64,000 bases of DNA from Przewalskia tangutica (Eukaryota; Streptophyta; Magnoliopsida; Solanales; Solanaceae): contig JAQGDG010000268.1 of assembly GCA_029844215.1 (NCBI GenBank), positions 1 to 64,000 on the forward strand, given 5' to 3'. Shown here in pieces: positions 36,229-47,035 of the stretch; positions within the stretch are counted from its first letter, which is position 1; each line of letters starts with the position of its first letter. The translations under genes and the position numbers were made by a program. Under the pieces are notes generated by a model. The model did not search any database. It saw only the letters and a program-made list of their open reading frames with translations, and had not been told where the DNA came from.

Positions 36229-37887
36229 TTGTTGTGGTATAGAAATACTCTCCTAGTATTGTTATAATGTCCAAATACCTTGTAGTATTCCCAAGGTTAC
36301 ACTTATACAAGCCCAGAAAATACCGTTATACTTTCCCTCAGTCACTAAAACGAAACCCTAAGGAAATCTTCACCCGTTGTTGAAGTTGTAAGTAGAAGTT
36401 GGTTAGAACTTCTAAGGGTAGTTTGGAGCGGGTTGGAGCGCACGGAGTTGGAGCTAAACCTTGCTCAGGAGCGACTTTAAACTAGGATAATTTTGGGCTT
36501 ATCGAGGTAAATATCTTGTCCCTCTATTGTAATTGGAAATTACATATTGTTGAATATATAGTTGAAGTATACTATATAAAGAACTGAACGTAGTAGTCGG
36601 CAATGTCTTGCGACTTAAGCCCTAATTTAAATAAGAGAATCGAATCAGAATTACATAGATCAGACATGAGACTTGTGTAGCATTCATGTAGTAGAATTGT
36701 ACACGCCCGTTTAGCCGTGTAACCCCGGTTGGCTTGGTAGCGGCCTCGATAGAGAGGAGATTAACGCTGCATGTGGGAGGTGTCGCGAATTTTCTCAGGA
36801 AGATGGAACTTGTGTTTAAGATTTAATAAGACGTTTGTGGCCTTTATAGTGAAAGATCTTGAGAGTAGCGTATTCTACTCGAGGAGTGGAAAGGGCTAGT
36901 GCGTTGTAGTACTTGGAGCTTTTGCTTATAGTCGATACTGTCGCGAGGTATGTGAACCTCTTCCTATCTCTTCTAGCATGATATGTGTGAACTATGTAGT
37001 GCGGTAGGCGTACGTGCTAAATGTATTTGATTGGTTTAAAACATAAAGTGTTATAACGGTTTATGGGAAGTCGGTTATAATAGCTTTATGTGGATAAGCA
37101 AATACTGTGTGGTTTTTAAAAGGTAACTGATTTGAATAATAACTGGCTTGATATGTGTTAATAAAGAACTTGAAGTATTTCAAAAGACTTATGAATCGTT
37201 TTGAAAGAATGAGTATTACTTGGGTTTTGAAAGCTTAAGAGTTATACTAGCTTTATGGGAAGTTAGGTATAACGGCTTAAGAATGTTTTACTGATTTCGG
37301 AAATCGTAATGTGTATCGACAAACCACCGCAGGCGTTAATAAAAGGAAAATGTATTAAGTAATGAAGTATTATTAAAACCAAGTAGAAACCTCCATCCGC
37401 ATGAAGCTAAGATGAGACAAAATGATATTACATTTCCTAGATCATGGCTGCTTAATAAGATTGATTATAAACAAGAATAACCTACTCACATAAAAGACAT
37501 ATGTTTCTCAAAACGTTTAAAGGAGAATTATGTTTTAAAGGATTAAAACTATGAACTACTAAACCTTTTCTAAAATGAGAAACGTGAGCATTTGTAATTA
37601 GGCAAACCTAACTTTAGGAAAGGAATGTTGGTACTTGAGTTTAAAAAGAAAGTCTTCTTGTTTACTTAATAATGGGAATCACTCTAGTAATATACTACTG
37701 GTATCGGGTGACTTTTATAAAAGGAATGTATCTCTTTTAAAAGGACTTCAAGAATGTAGTACTTTAGGTTAAAACCTGACTTTGACATAAAATGAAAGTA
37801 CCTTGAGTTGTGTGTAACTTGCTTATGCTTGTTGTTATGAAACTTGACCATGTTACGGGTGATGGCCTTGTTGTGCAAGTACTGTGT

Positions 37888-38182
37888 TCACTTGACTACC
37901 GGTTCATCCGGGAATGTATCTCACTTGATTACCGGTTCATCCGGGAATGTATCTCACTTGATTACCGGTTCATCCGGGAATGTATCTCACTTGATTACCG
38001 GTTCATCCGGGAATGTTTCTCTCTTGATTACCGGTTCATCCGAATGTATCTCACTTGATTACCGGTTCATCCGGGAATGTATCTCACTCGACTACCGGTT
38101 CATCCGGGAATGTATTTCACTTGATTACCGGGTCATCCGGGAATGTATTTCACTGACTACCGGTTCATCCGGGAGTGTATTC
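37888..38182 (+). repeat. 33-bp tandem repeat, nine units, E3 5' LTR
   Basis: Nine near-identical units of TCACTTGATTACCGGTTCAT plus CCGGGAATGTATC, one of them 2 bp short. The block lies in the transcribed leader, downstream of both TATA boxes. Because 33 is a multiple of 3, a stop-free frame runs through it, which I regard as incidental. Confidence 0.9.
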
Positions 38183-38830
38183 CACACATTTCTATATTGG
38201 GTCCATAAGATGGGCCGAGACCTGTTATACGTATCACATGATTTATACCTAGACTGCCGGCAGTGAGGAAGGAGTTCCACGGGCATGAGGGATGACTTTG
38301 AGGCGTGAGTCCACGACTTGACATCGCTTTATGTGTGAATCGTAGTTTGGTTATCATACATGTCTCTGCTTTATATAGACTATTATGATTTCATTTACTG
38401 ATTTTACGCTTTCACATACTTGGTACTTGCCAGATCGACCTCCTTCGGGCCGTTCATGCCGCAGGTAAAGGTACATCGACTGTCGATCCCCTCTTATATG
38501 TTCACATTCAGCGTGTTGGATAGCTCCGTTTCTCCGGTGGCTCATCTTTTGGTATGTGTTCCCGAGTCAGGTTCTTGTACATCTGTGGGTATGGCGGCCC
38601 CGTCCCGTCATAGTTGTTGTAAATCTTAGAGGTGCAGAGAACTGTTGTGTGGTTGAAAAAGGATTAAACTGTTCGTTTTATGTATATACCAAGGCAACTG
38701 CTTTTGGTTGGCTCGTTTATTTATTATATCTCTTGTTTCATGATTCATGCTTTATTTTCCGCCGGTTTTCTCGATGTTGTATCACTAGGGTGCCCGGTAC
38801 CAAGAACGGCCCGGTTCGGGCGTTACAAAG

Positions 38831-38841
38831 TGGTATCGAGC
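38831..38841 (+). promoter_or_regulatory. E3 primer-binding site
   Basis: TGGTATCGAGC three bases after the LTR. It differs from TGGTATCAGAGC (initiator tRNA-Met) by one missing A. Confidence 0.8.
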
Positions 38842-39027
38842 GCTAATCCTCGGAAAGTGTCTACGCATCGTCTAGTAGAGTCTTGATTATCGGTGTTGTG
38901 CACCACATCTATAATCGTGAGGCTATAGGACATTTAGGATTGGTTTCATTCTTCCGATTCTCGAGATCGTGCCTTAGAAATTGTGTGATAAATTGGACCC
39001 TCCGACGTATTCCTTTCATTTACCGCC

Positions 39028-40219
39028 ATGCCTCCGCGTAGTGCAACCCAGCCCGAATGGGCAAGGCAATGGAGGAGTCAAGAGATACAGAGAGTACGAG
39101 GCGCAGCCCGCCAAGACTGAGATGCAGCTTCCGACGGCGGGTATCGCGACGCCGCCAAAGACCAAAGAGAGTTTAGAGCCGCAGCATGGCTGCTGAGACT
39201 ACAAGACTGAGCCTCCACCCCACACTGAGCCGATGAGACGGGTACTGAGATGGCCCCATCGCCGTGGTCGCGGGCCGATATGAGATAGGCCGATGCAGCA
39301 GCCATTTCGCAGCACCCGTAGTTCACCCCGAGCGCATTTGAGGCTACGTGACTTTCTCGAGTCAGTAGCCGCCGTGTTCTATGGATCGAGCCGAGGACGA
39401 CCGTGAGTTTATCCGACAACACAAATGATCATGAGAGTGATCGAGTCTCGAGCGAGTCGGTGGTATTGAGTTCGCATCACCGCGTGATACCGCAGCTTGA
39501 TCGTTTGATTTGTGGAGTTGTCCCGGAAGAGCATGCACTTCCACCGTATGACGAAGTTCTCAAGGGCTTTTCTTGCACATTTCTTGCCCCACGTATGGCG
39601 AGGGCTCGCCGACAGATTTTTGACGCTGAGGCGGGGCGCGACGGTTAGAGAGTACAATGTGGAGTTCGACTCATTAGCTCGGTATGTTCCCGCTGTAGCC
39701 GATATGGAGGAGTACACCGCCACGCCACCGGGCCGGACGATTACTTGGCAGAGGCTTGTACGGTGTAGCTCTTCACCGGCATGGACATTGCCCGCACGCA
39801 AGCTCATGCACTAGGTTGTGAGGCACGGAGAGGTCGACGAATGACCGAGATCGCCAGAAGAGGCCGTAAAACAGGTCCTTTGGTAACTTTCGAGGCGGAC
39901 CGCCTCAGCAGCCTAGTTATGTACCTCCACCAAGCATGCAGTGGTCCCCATAGTCGCCGGGACGTTCGTATTCGAGCTGGTCGAGCTCCGTGGCTTCGTT
40001 CAGATATACATGGGTTCTAGCCAACAGATTCACGCCCTCGGTGCACGATGTGGCAAACATCATCCCGGGAATGTCGCTTTTTATCGTGCTTGCTTCACCG
40101 CGCCGCCGTGGCCATGTGACGAGATCGCTTATAGGAGAGGTACCGCAGCTGGCGCAGCCTACCGGATCGCGCAGTTCATCGCTTTCTACGCATGCTACGG
40201 CAGGCGTAGTTACGATTAG
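39028..40219 (+). pseudogene. E3 gag (broken)
   Basis: Starts with the conserved ATGCCTCCGCG context 187 bp after the primer site. Frames in order show the gag core end (YNVEFDSLARYVPAVADMEEY near 39650-39720, counted over a short frame), the MDIARTQAHALGCEARRG segment at 39781, and knuckle remnants around 40040-40130 (RCGKHHPGN...). The same segments occur in the intact family-B frame. At least three frame changes are needed, so it is not readable as one protein. It is the only protein-coding sequence of E3. Confidence 0.65.
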
Positions 40220-40975
40220 AATGGAGCGGTAACCGGTATATCCTTAACCTCTAGAGGCTTGTATGTTTTGATGTTATGTTAATGTGTTAGGTGTTATGTT
40301 CGGATAGCTTTGTGCTAAAATGTGATTTAGGAACCCGGTTGGGAAAAAGGGTAAGCACAAAGTAGGGAATGATGAACCTTAGAATATTACAGTTGAGACC
40401 TTAGATGTAAGGCCGTCTTGGGTATAAGATTTTGCGAGTGATCCTTGTCAGAGTGCATTTTATGCCTAGAAAGTATTGTGTGATAAGTCCCTGGGTTGGG
40501 TAAATGGAAGTGGTATCTTCCATGATGTGATTTAGCAAGATTGTTCCGTGTCGAGAAGCAAGAGTCGCGCGACATGGTCGGGTTGGGGCCGTGTGCGCCA
40601 ACCCGCACTGCTTTCGGTGGGGTCGACTCAGGTGGTCCCGCCAGGTGGTAGGGTCACGAGGGTGCTAGGCCCAAGTTTTGGTAACCATCGTATGAGTTCG
40701 TGGATATGTTCGACCAGAAGCAGATCGTGAAGGCCGGGAATGGCCTTAAGGAAGATTGAGGCTAGTAGATGACCAAGTTTGGAGGTGGTGACTCCAAAGT
40801 TTTGGAAACTAAAGCGATGACTGGAGTATGGTACGTATACTAGAAAAGTTCAAGTGTTCGAGAAGGGCACGACGAGTAAGGAAGGAAGAGAATGTGTGAT
40901 ATTTCGTGTACATGTGTGGCGTTGGAAACTTGTTTAAAGATAAGAAGAACTTCATCGTTATCCGACTTGAGAGGG
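40220..40975 (+). other. E3 3' noncoding module
   Basis: The plus-strand copy of the module found after gag in families B and C. It includes the perfect 8-bp hairpin at 40579-40605 with a different loop. No pol domain is present. Confidence 0.7.
40579..40605 (+). other. Conserved hairpin in E3 module
   Basis: CGGGTTGG, 11-base loop, CCAACCCG. The stem is kept at 28842-28870, and 7 bp of it at 45122-45151 and 51014-51043. Confidence 0.6.
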
Positions 40976-41010
40976 AACATTCGGTACGAATGTTTCTAAG
41001 GAGGGGAGAA
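40976..41010 (+). promoter_or_regulatory. E3 dyad and polypurine tract
   Basis: AACATTCGGTACGAATGTT (40976-40994; perfect arms, centre GTA where others have GGA/TCC) followed by CTAAGGAGGGGAGAA ending at the 3' LTR. The tract primes plus-strand DNA synthesis. Confidence 0.85.
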
Positions 41011-44000
41011 TGTTATACCCCGTATTTCCAGAGTATGTACGCAGTGTACGATATAATTTGAGCCTTAAAGTAGGCTAGTTTCGAAATTTGTACACAAGTG
41101 CCGAAAGGAGTCGTTTTTCGACGAAACGTTTCCACAGCTTTCGTAGGGAAAATTCCGACTATGTCATTTAAAATTTTTGCGGATTTTTCCGAGAGACGAA
41201 ACATTTTGGACCAACGAGAGGGCGACACTTGTCACCCTCTAATTGGAAGGAGTGGACGGCAAAATGGGCAAAGTTGGACGAAAATGGTGAGTCAAGTTAG
41301 GTAGGATATTTTGTGCAAGTTGTTGTGGTAGATGGATAAGGTGCACTTGGCTTAAATCTAGCCCTACACTTGCCTTGCACTTGGCACCATCTTGGCCATT
41401 GATTGGCCTTCACTTGACCTATAAATACCCCTCTAGTTGAAGACATTCTTCATCCTAAACTTGAGCAATCTATCTAAGTCTCAAACTACTCCCTCTCCTC
41501 GAGCTTCACCACCACCCCTAGCCTAGTTGTCTCGTATAAATACCCCTTGTTGTGGTATAGAAATCCGCTACTAGGATTGTTATAATGTCCAAATACCTTG
41601 TAGTATTCCACCGGTTACACTTATACAAGCCCGGAAAATACCGTTATACTTTCCTCGACTAAAACGAAACCCTAAGGAAATCTTCACCCGTTGTTGAAGT
41701 TGTAAGTAGTTGGTTAGAACTTCTAAGGGTAGTTTGGAGCGGGTTGGAGCGCACTGAGTTGGAGCTAAACCTTGCTCAGAGCGACTTTAAACTAGGATAA
41801 TTTTGGGCTTATCGAGGTAAATATCTTGTCCTCTATTGTAATTGGAAATTACATATTGTTGAATATATAGTTGAAGTATACTATATAAAGAATCGAACGT
41901 AGTAGTCGGCAATGTCTTGCGACTTAAGCCCGAATTTAAATAAGAGAATCGAATCAGAATTACATAGGATCAGACAAGAGACTTGTGTAGCATTACCGTA
42001 GTAGAATTGTACACGCCCGCTTAGACGTAAACCCCCTGGTTGGCTTGGTAGCCACCGATAGAGAGGAGATTAACGCTGCGGGTGGGAGGTGCGCCGAATT
42101 TTCTCAGGAAGATGGAACTTGTGTTTAAGATTTAATAAGACGTTTGTGGCCTTTATAGGTGAAAGATCGAGAGTAGCGTATTCTACTCGGCGAGTGGAAA
42201 GTGCTAGCAAGGTTGTAGTACTTGGAGCTTTTGCTTATAGTCGATACTGTCGCGAGGTATGTGAACCTCTTCCTATCTCTTCTAGCATGATATGTGAACT
42301 ATGTAGTACGGAGGCGTACGTGTGCTAAATGTATTTGATTGGTTTAAAACATAAAGTGTTATAACGGTTTTATGGGAAGTCGGTTATAACAGCTTTATGT
42401 GGATAAGCAAATACTTTGTGGTTTCTAAAAGGTAACTGATTTGAATAATAACTGGCTTGATATGTGTTAATAAAGAACTTGAAGTATTTCAAAAGACTTA
42501 TGAATCGCTTTTGAAAGAATGAGTATTACTTGGTTTTGAAAGCTTAAGAGTTATACTAGCTTTACGGGAAGTTAGGTATAACGCTTAAGAATGTTTTACC
42601 GATTTCGGAAATCGAATGTGTATCGACAAACCACCGCAGCGTTAATAAAGAAAAATGTATTAAGTAATGAAGTATTATTAAAACCAAGAGAAACCTCCAT
42701 CTCGCATAAGCTAAGATGAGACAAAATGATATTACATTTCCTAGATCATGGTTGCTTAATAAGATTGATTATAAACAAGAATAACCTACTCACATAAAGA
42801 CATATGTTTCTCAAAACGTTTAAAGGAGAATTATGTTTTAAAGGATTAAAACTATGAACTACTTAAACCTTTTCTAAAATGAGAAACTTGAGCATTTGTA
42901 ATTAGGCAAACCTAACTTTAGGAAAGGAATGTTGGTACTGAGTTTAAAAAGAAAGTGTTCGGTTTACTTAATAATGGGAATCACTCTAGTTTTATACTAC
43001 TGTATCGGGTGACTTTATAAAAGGAATGTATCTCTTTAAAAGGACTTAACGTATGTAGTACTTTAGGTTAAAACCCGGACTTTGACATAAAATGAAAGTA
43101 CCTTGAGTTGTGTGTAACTTGCTTATGCTTGTTGTTATGAAACTTGACCATGTTACGGTGATGGCCTTGTTGTGCAAGTATCGCGGTTCACTTGACTACC
43201 GGCTCATCCGAATGTATCTCACTTGACACGGCTCATCCGAATGTATCTCACTTGATTACCGATTCATCCGGGAATGTATCTCACTTGATTACCGGTTCAT
43301 CCGGGAATGTATCTCACTTGATTACCGTTCATCCGAATGTATCTCACTTGATTACGGCTCATCCGAATGTATCTCACTTGACTACACGGCTCATCCGGAA
43401 TGTATTTCACTTGACTACCGGTTCATCCGAATGTATTCCACACGCTTTCTATATTGGGTCCATAAGATGGGCCGAGACCTGTTATACGTATCACATGATT
43501 TATACCTAGATCGGCAGTGAGGGCGAGTTCCACGCATGAGGATGACTTTGGCGTGAGTCCTCGACTTGACATGATCGCTTTTATGTCAGGAATCGTAGTT
43601 TGGTTATCATACATGTCTCCCGCTTTATATAGACTATTATGATTTCATTTACGATTTTACGCCACATACTTGGTACTGTTAGATCGACCTCCTTCTGGGC
43701 CGCTCATGCCGCAGTAAAGGTACATCGATCGCCGATCCCCGCTTATAGGATCACATTCGCCGTGTAAAGCTCCGCTTTCCGAGGCTTATCTTTTAGTATG
43801 TGTTCCCGAGTTGTAGGTTCTTGTACATTCGTGGTATGGCGGCCTGCCCCGTCATAGTTGTTGTAAATCTTAGAGGTCTCAGAGAACTGCCAAGTGGTGG
43901 TTGAAAAGGATTAAACTGTCGGTTTTATGTATACCAAGGCAAATCGTTTTGGCCTGCTTATTTATTATATCTCTTGTTTCATGATTCATGCTTTATTTTC

Positions 44001-44079
44001 CGCTGGTTTTCTCTGATGTTGTATCACTAGGGTGCCCGGGGTAAGGCACCAGTAACGGGCCCGGGTTCGGGGCGTTACA
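41011..44079 (+). repeat. E3 3' LTR
   Basis: 3069 bp, TGTTATACCCCG to GGGGCGTTACA, followed by TGTAC. TATA-like boxes are at 41419-41431 and 41535-41546; eight 33-bp units at 43188-43440 (nine in the 5' LTR). Differences from the 5' LTR are mainly short indels at GC-containing words. Confidence 0.9.
43188..43440 (+). repeat. 33-bp tandem repeat, eight units, E3 3' LTR
   Basis: Same unit as 37888-38182, with several units shortened at CCGGG to CCG. Confidence 0.9.
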
Positions 44080-44412
44080 TGTACCTTATCCAACTATCAC
44101 ACAAAATATCCTACCAACTCCATGACAAAATAGACACTCCATTCGGCCCTATTGCCGTCCCACATCCATCAATGAGAGGGTGACAAGTGTCGCCCTCTCG
44201 TTGGTCCAAAATGTTTCGTCTCTCGGAAAAATCCGCAAAAATTAGAAATGACATAGCCAGAATTTATCCTACGCGAGTCTTGTTAAACGTTTCGTCGGAA
44301 AACGATTCTTTTAGTGAGTTGTGCACAAACTTTTTCGTCCAAGGTCTTTAACTTAGGCTAAATTTTGTACGTACACCCTCACGTACATACTCTGAAAATA
44401 CGGGGTATAACA
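44080..44412 (-). repeat. E2 5' LTR, part 3
   Basis: Begins with the second TGTAC copy, continues ...CTTATCCAACTATCACACAAAATATCC as in the sibling LTRs, and ends CGGGGTATAACA. It is followed by ATTTC, the E2 target duplication. Confidence 0.85.
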
Positions 44413-44588
44413 ATTTCGTCTCTCGGAAAAATCCGTAATCGGTTAAAATATTAAAAACGTAGAATTTCCTTCACAAAGTTCGGAATCTTTTAGGTCGAAA
44501 GTTCACAATCTCATCCTTAACCTAATTAGGGTTTGTACAATTGTACGTACGTCCCCACATTCATACTCAGGAAATACGGGGTATAACA
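44413..44588 (-). repeat. Family-B LTR 1, last part
   Basis: ATTTCGTCTCTCGG through GGGTATAACA. It is the continuation of the LTR broken at 16349 and matches 50310-50480. Confidence 0.85.
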
Positions 44589-44625
44589 TTCTCCCCTCCT
44601 TAGAACCATTCGTCCCGAATGTTCC
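44589..44625 (-). promoter_or_regulatory. Polypurine tract and dyad, family-B unit 1
   Basis: TTCTCCCCTCCTTAG, then ACCATTCGTCCCGAATGTT; one arm of the dyad has a single change. Confidence 0.75.
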
Positions 44626-45557
44626 TTCTCAAGACAAATAACGATAAAGCTCCTCACAATTTAAACAATTTACAAATGCCACACATGGCCACAATACAAC
44701 ACGCGCAAATACTTAAATCCAAGACCACAAGGAATCCCCACAAAAGCTTCCACCCTGGTCTAAAGGATACTCCCTTCGCATCTTCACTTCACAACAAAAT
44801 GATCTATTTTATTCTGCTAACACACGTTCACTTCTTTCCTTGCTCGTCGTACCCTTCTCGTACACCCGAACTCTCTCCCTAGTACACATTCCATACTCCA
44901 GTCATCGCTTCAGTTTCCAAAACTTTGGAGTCACTACCTCCAAACTTGGTCACCTTACTAGCCTCAATCTCCTTTAAGGCCATTCCCGGCCTTCACGATC
45001 CGATTCTGGTCGAACATATCCATGAACTCATACGATGGTCATCTAAACTTGGGCCTAGCGCCCTCGTGACCCTACCACCTGGCGGGACCACCTCGAACTG
45101 ACCCCACCACAATACAGGCCGCGGGTTGGCCCGTGATCTATCCTCAACCCGACCCGCTATCGCGCCAAACTCTTGTTCCCCCGAACCGGAACAATCTCAC
45201 TAATCGAGTCACGAAAACCTAGTGGTCTTTTTAGCTCAACTACCCTCTTTTATTTCACCCTACTCAGGGACCTATTACACAAATATATTTCACGCATACA
45301 ATGCACTCCGACAAAGGTCAACATAAACATAAATCTTTTACTCAAGATGGCCTCGCATCTAAGGTCTCTACGTATAATGTTCTAAGGTTCATACCTTCCC
45401 TGTCCCCATACTTATCCTTTCAACTAACCATGTCTCTAAACCACAATATACACAACACTATCGGTACATAGTACTTAACATATAATCATCGTATCACGCA
45501 TGCTAATCTCTAGAGGGTTAAGGATATACCTGAAAAGATAGGCGGTTCAAAGGACCG
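44626..45557 (-). other. 3' noncoding module, family-B unit 1
   Basis: Conserved 0.9-kb module after the gag stop. It includes hairpin arms CGGGTTG (45122-45128) and CAACCCG (45145-45151). It is almost identical to 50510-51449. I recognise no protein in it. Confidence 0.65.
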
Positions 45558-46844
45558 CTAAAACTGGGAACTTCCACCGCGACCTCTGCCGTGACCTGCC
45601 GGTATATGAACATCCTGCCTAGCTATGGAAGGTGAAGAACCCGCAAATGATCTTGTAGTCTGTGCTATCCCACCAGTGCTACCTCTGGTCGGACAGTCTC
45701 TCGCCAAATGGCCCTGTTGGCCGCAAGCATAACAATCTCCCAAATTAGTACGACACTCTCCCTTATGAATTTTTCCACAACGGCCACACTGAGACAAGGG
45801 TGGCCTCATCCGGCGAGCACTCCTACTCCCCTGAAAATCTGAAACCTGGGAGCCCTGACCTGCTCCTGAATATCCCGAATGTCCCGAAGACTGTGGAGGA
45901 CCGCTCTGCACTGGCGGAGGCGCATAACTAGCCTGCTGCTGAGGCGGTCCGCCTCGAAAGTCGCCAAAAGACCCTGCTGTCCTGGCCCTCTTCTGTTGAT
46001 CTCGGTCATTCCGTCGACCTCTCCGCTCCTCACACCCAAGTGCATAAGCCTGCATGCGGGCAATGTCCATGCCCGGCTGAAGAGCTACACACGAACAAGC
46101 CTCTGCCAAGTAGTCGTCAAGCCCGGTGACGTAGCGGTGCACTCTGTCCCCCATGTCGGCTACTAACGCGGGGACGTACCGAGCTAGTGAGCCAAACTCC
46201 ACATTGTACTCCCGAACCGTACGTCCGTCCTGCCTCAATATCAAAAATCTGTTTACCCGAGCCCTCCTCATCCGCGAGTCAAGAAATGTGCAAGAAATGC
46301 CTCCGAGAACTCGCCCCAAATAGCCGAGGCGCATGCTCCCAGGATAGCTCCCACGAATCAAACTACCGATCGCGGTATCACACACCGATGTGAACCTAAG
46401 ACCACCGACTCGGTCTCCAAGCTTGATCACTCATGATCCGTCAGAATCGCTTGGATGAACTCCCGCGATCATCCTCGTGCCTCGATCCATAAAACACCGC
46501 GGCTGCAACTCGTAAAGTTCCGCAGCCTCAAACTATCCGCTTCGTGAACTACATGTACTACGGCACGGACCGCCAGATCCATTTTATCCTCGTGCCTTGC
46601 CACTATCCCCGCCAATAATCGCCATCTCTTTGTACTCCCAACCTCTCGCTTCCGTGATGTGGACCGAGGCTCAGTATCGTGGTCTCAGCAGCCACCGCCG
46701 CGCTCTAAACTCGCTGGGCCGTGGCGTCGCAAAACTCGCCCAAGCACTATCTCGTAATGACTGGCTCGCGCTCGCATTCTCTCAGATCCTACTAGCAGCC
46801 TCGGCCGCTTGCCCATCTGGGCCCGGTTGCTTTGCGCGAGGCAT
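45558..46844 (-). CDS. Gag of family-B unit 1 (C-terminal 290 codons open)
   Basis: The longest coding frame in the window. The stop TAG is at 45558-45560 and an uninterrupted frame reaches 46430. The conserved gag start ATGCCTCGCGCAAAG lies at 46844; the N-terminal third between them is frame-broken as read. The open part has the end of a Retrotrans_gag core (TVREYNVEFGSLARYVP, VHRYVTGLDDYL), then a Pro/Gln/Gly-rich linker. Two zinc knuckles follow: CGRCGKIHKGEC (a short CX2CX3HX3C form) and CYACGQQGHLARDC (classic CX2CX4HX4C). An Arg/Gly-rich end completes it. Gag assembles the particle and binds RNA. No pol follows, only the noncoding module. Confidence 0.8.
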
Positions 46845-47025
46845 AATCGTAAAAACAAGATACGCTGAGGGGTCCAACTTATAACACGCCTCTAAGGCAC
46901 GCTCGTAATGAGAAGAAATGGAAACTAATCCTAAATGTCTCAGCCTCGATTATAGATGTGGTGCACAACACATCGATAATCAAGACTCTACTAGACACTG
47001 CTCAGACACTTTCCGAGGATAACCT

Positions 47026-47035
47026 GCTCGATACA
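47026..47035 (-). promoter_or_regulatory. Primer-binding site, family-B unit 1
   Basis: GCTCGATACA beside LTR 2, a worn reverse copy of the initiator tRNA-Met site. Confidence 0.6.

Larger units (their letters stand above)
35677..38827 (+). repeat. E3 5' LTR
   Basis: 3151 bp, TGTTATACCCCG to GGGCGTTACA. It has two TATA-like boxes (36090-36102, 36217-36228) and nine 33-bp repeats (37888-38182). It is very similar to 41011-44079; AT-rich stretches are nearly identical. Confidence 0.9.
35677..44079 (+). mobile_element. E3: complete gag-only LTR element
   Basis: An 8.4-kb plus-strand element with perfect 5-bp target duplication TGTAC. It has a 5' LTR 35677-38827, primer site 38831-38841, gag 39028-40219, noncoding module with hairpin, dyad and polypurine tract (40976-41010), and 3' LTR 41011-44079. 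The 2183-bp internal region has no protease, RT, RNase H or integrase, so the element is non-autonomous by structure, not by later deletion at its edges. Its LTR backbone is closest to family C. Confidence 0.9.
16350..44412 (-). mobile_element. E2: deleted gag-pol element carrying nested insertions
   Basis: Minus-strand element inside family-B LTR 1, with ATTTC at both edges (16345-16349 and 44413-44417). Only about 45 bp of its 3' LTR remain (16350-16395). The sequence then jumps into RT, so most of the LTR, polypurine tract, integrase and RNase H are gone. RT, protease and gag fragments follow, then the primer site (19294-19304) and the 5' LTR in three pieces (19309-19594, 33816-35676, 44085-44412; total about 2.47 kb, close to the 2.37-2.45 kb of its siblings). 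A family-C array and E3 split that LTR. Confidence 0.8.

Noticed and set aside
37888..38182. CRISPR-like direct repeats
   Set aside because: Head-to-tail repeats without spacers, inside a plant retrotransposon LTR.
37844..38266. 140-codon open frame over the 33-bp repeats of the E3 LTR
   Set aside because: The repeat length is a multiple of three, so a stop-free frame is automatic. It lies in an LTR leader, and the matching frame in the other LTR starts and ends elsewhere.
38800..38827. GGTTCG-type word at the LTR end resembling a tRNA T-arm
   Set aside because: No acceptor, D or anticodon arm around it; it is the conserved LTR terminus.
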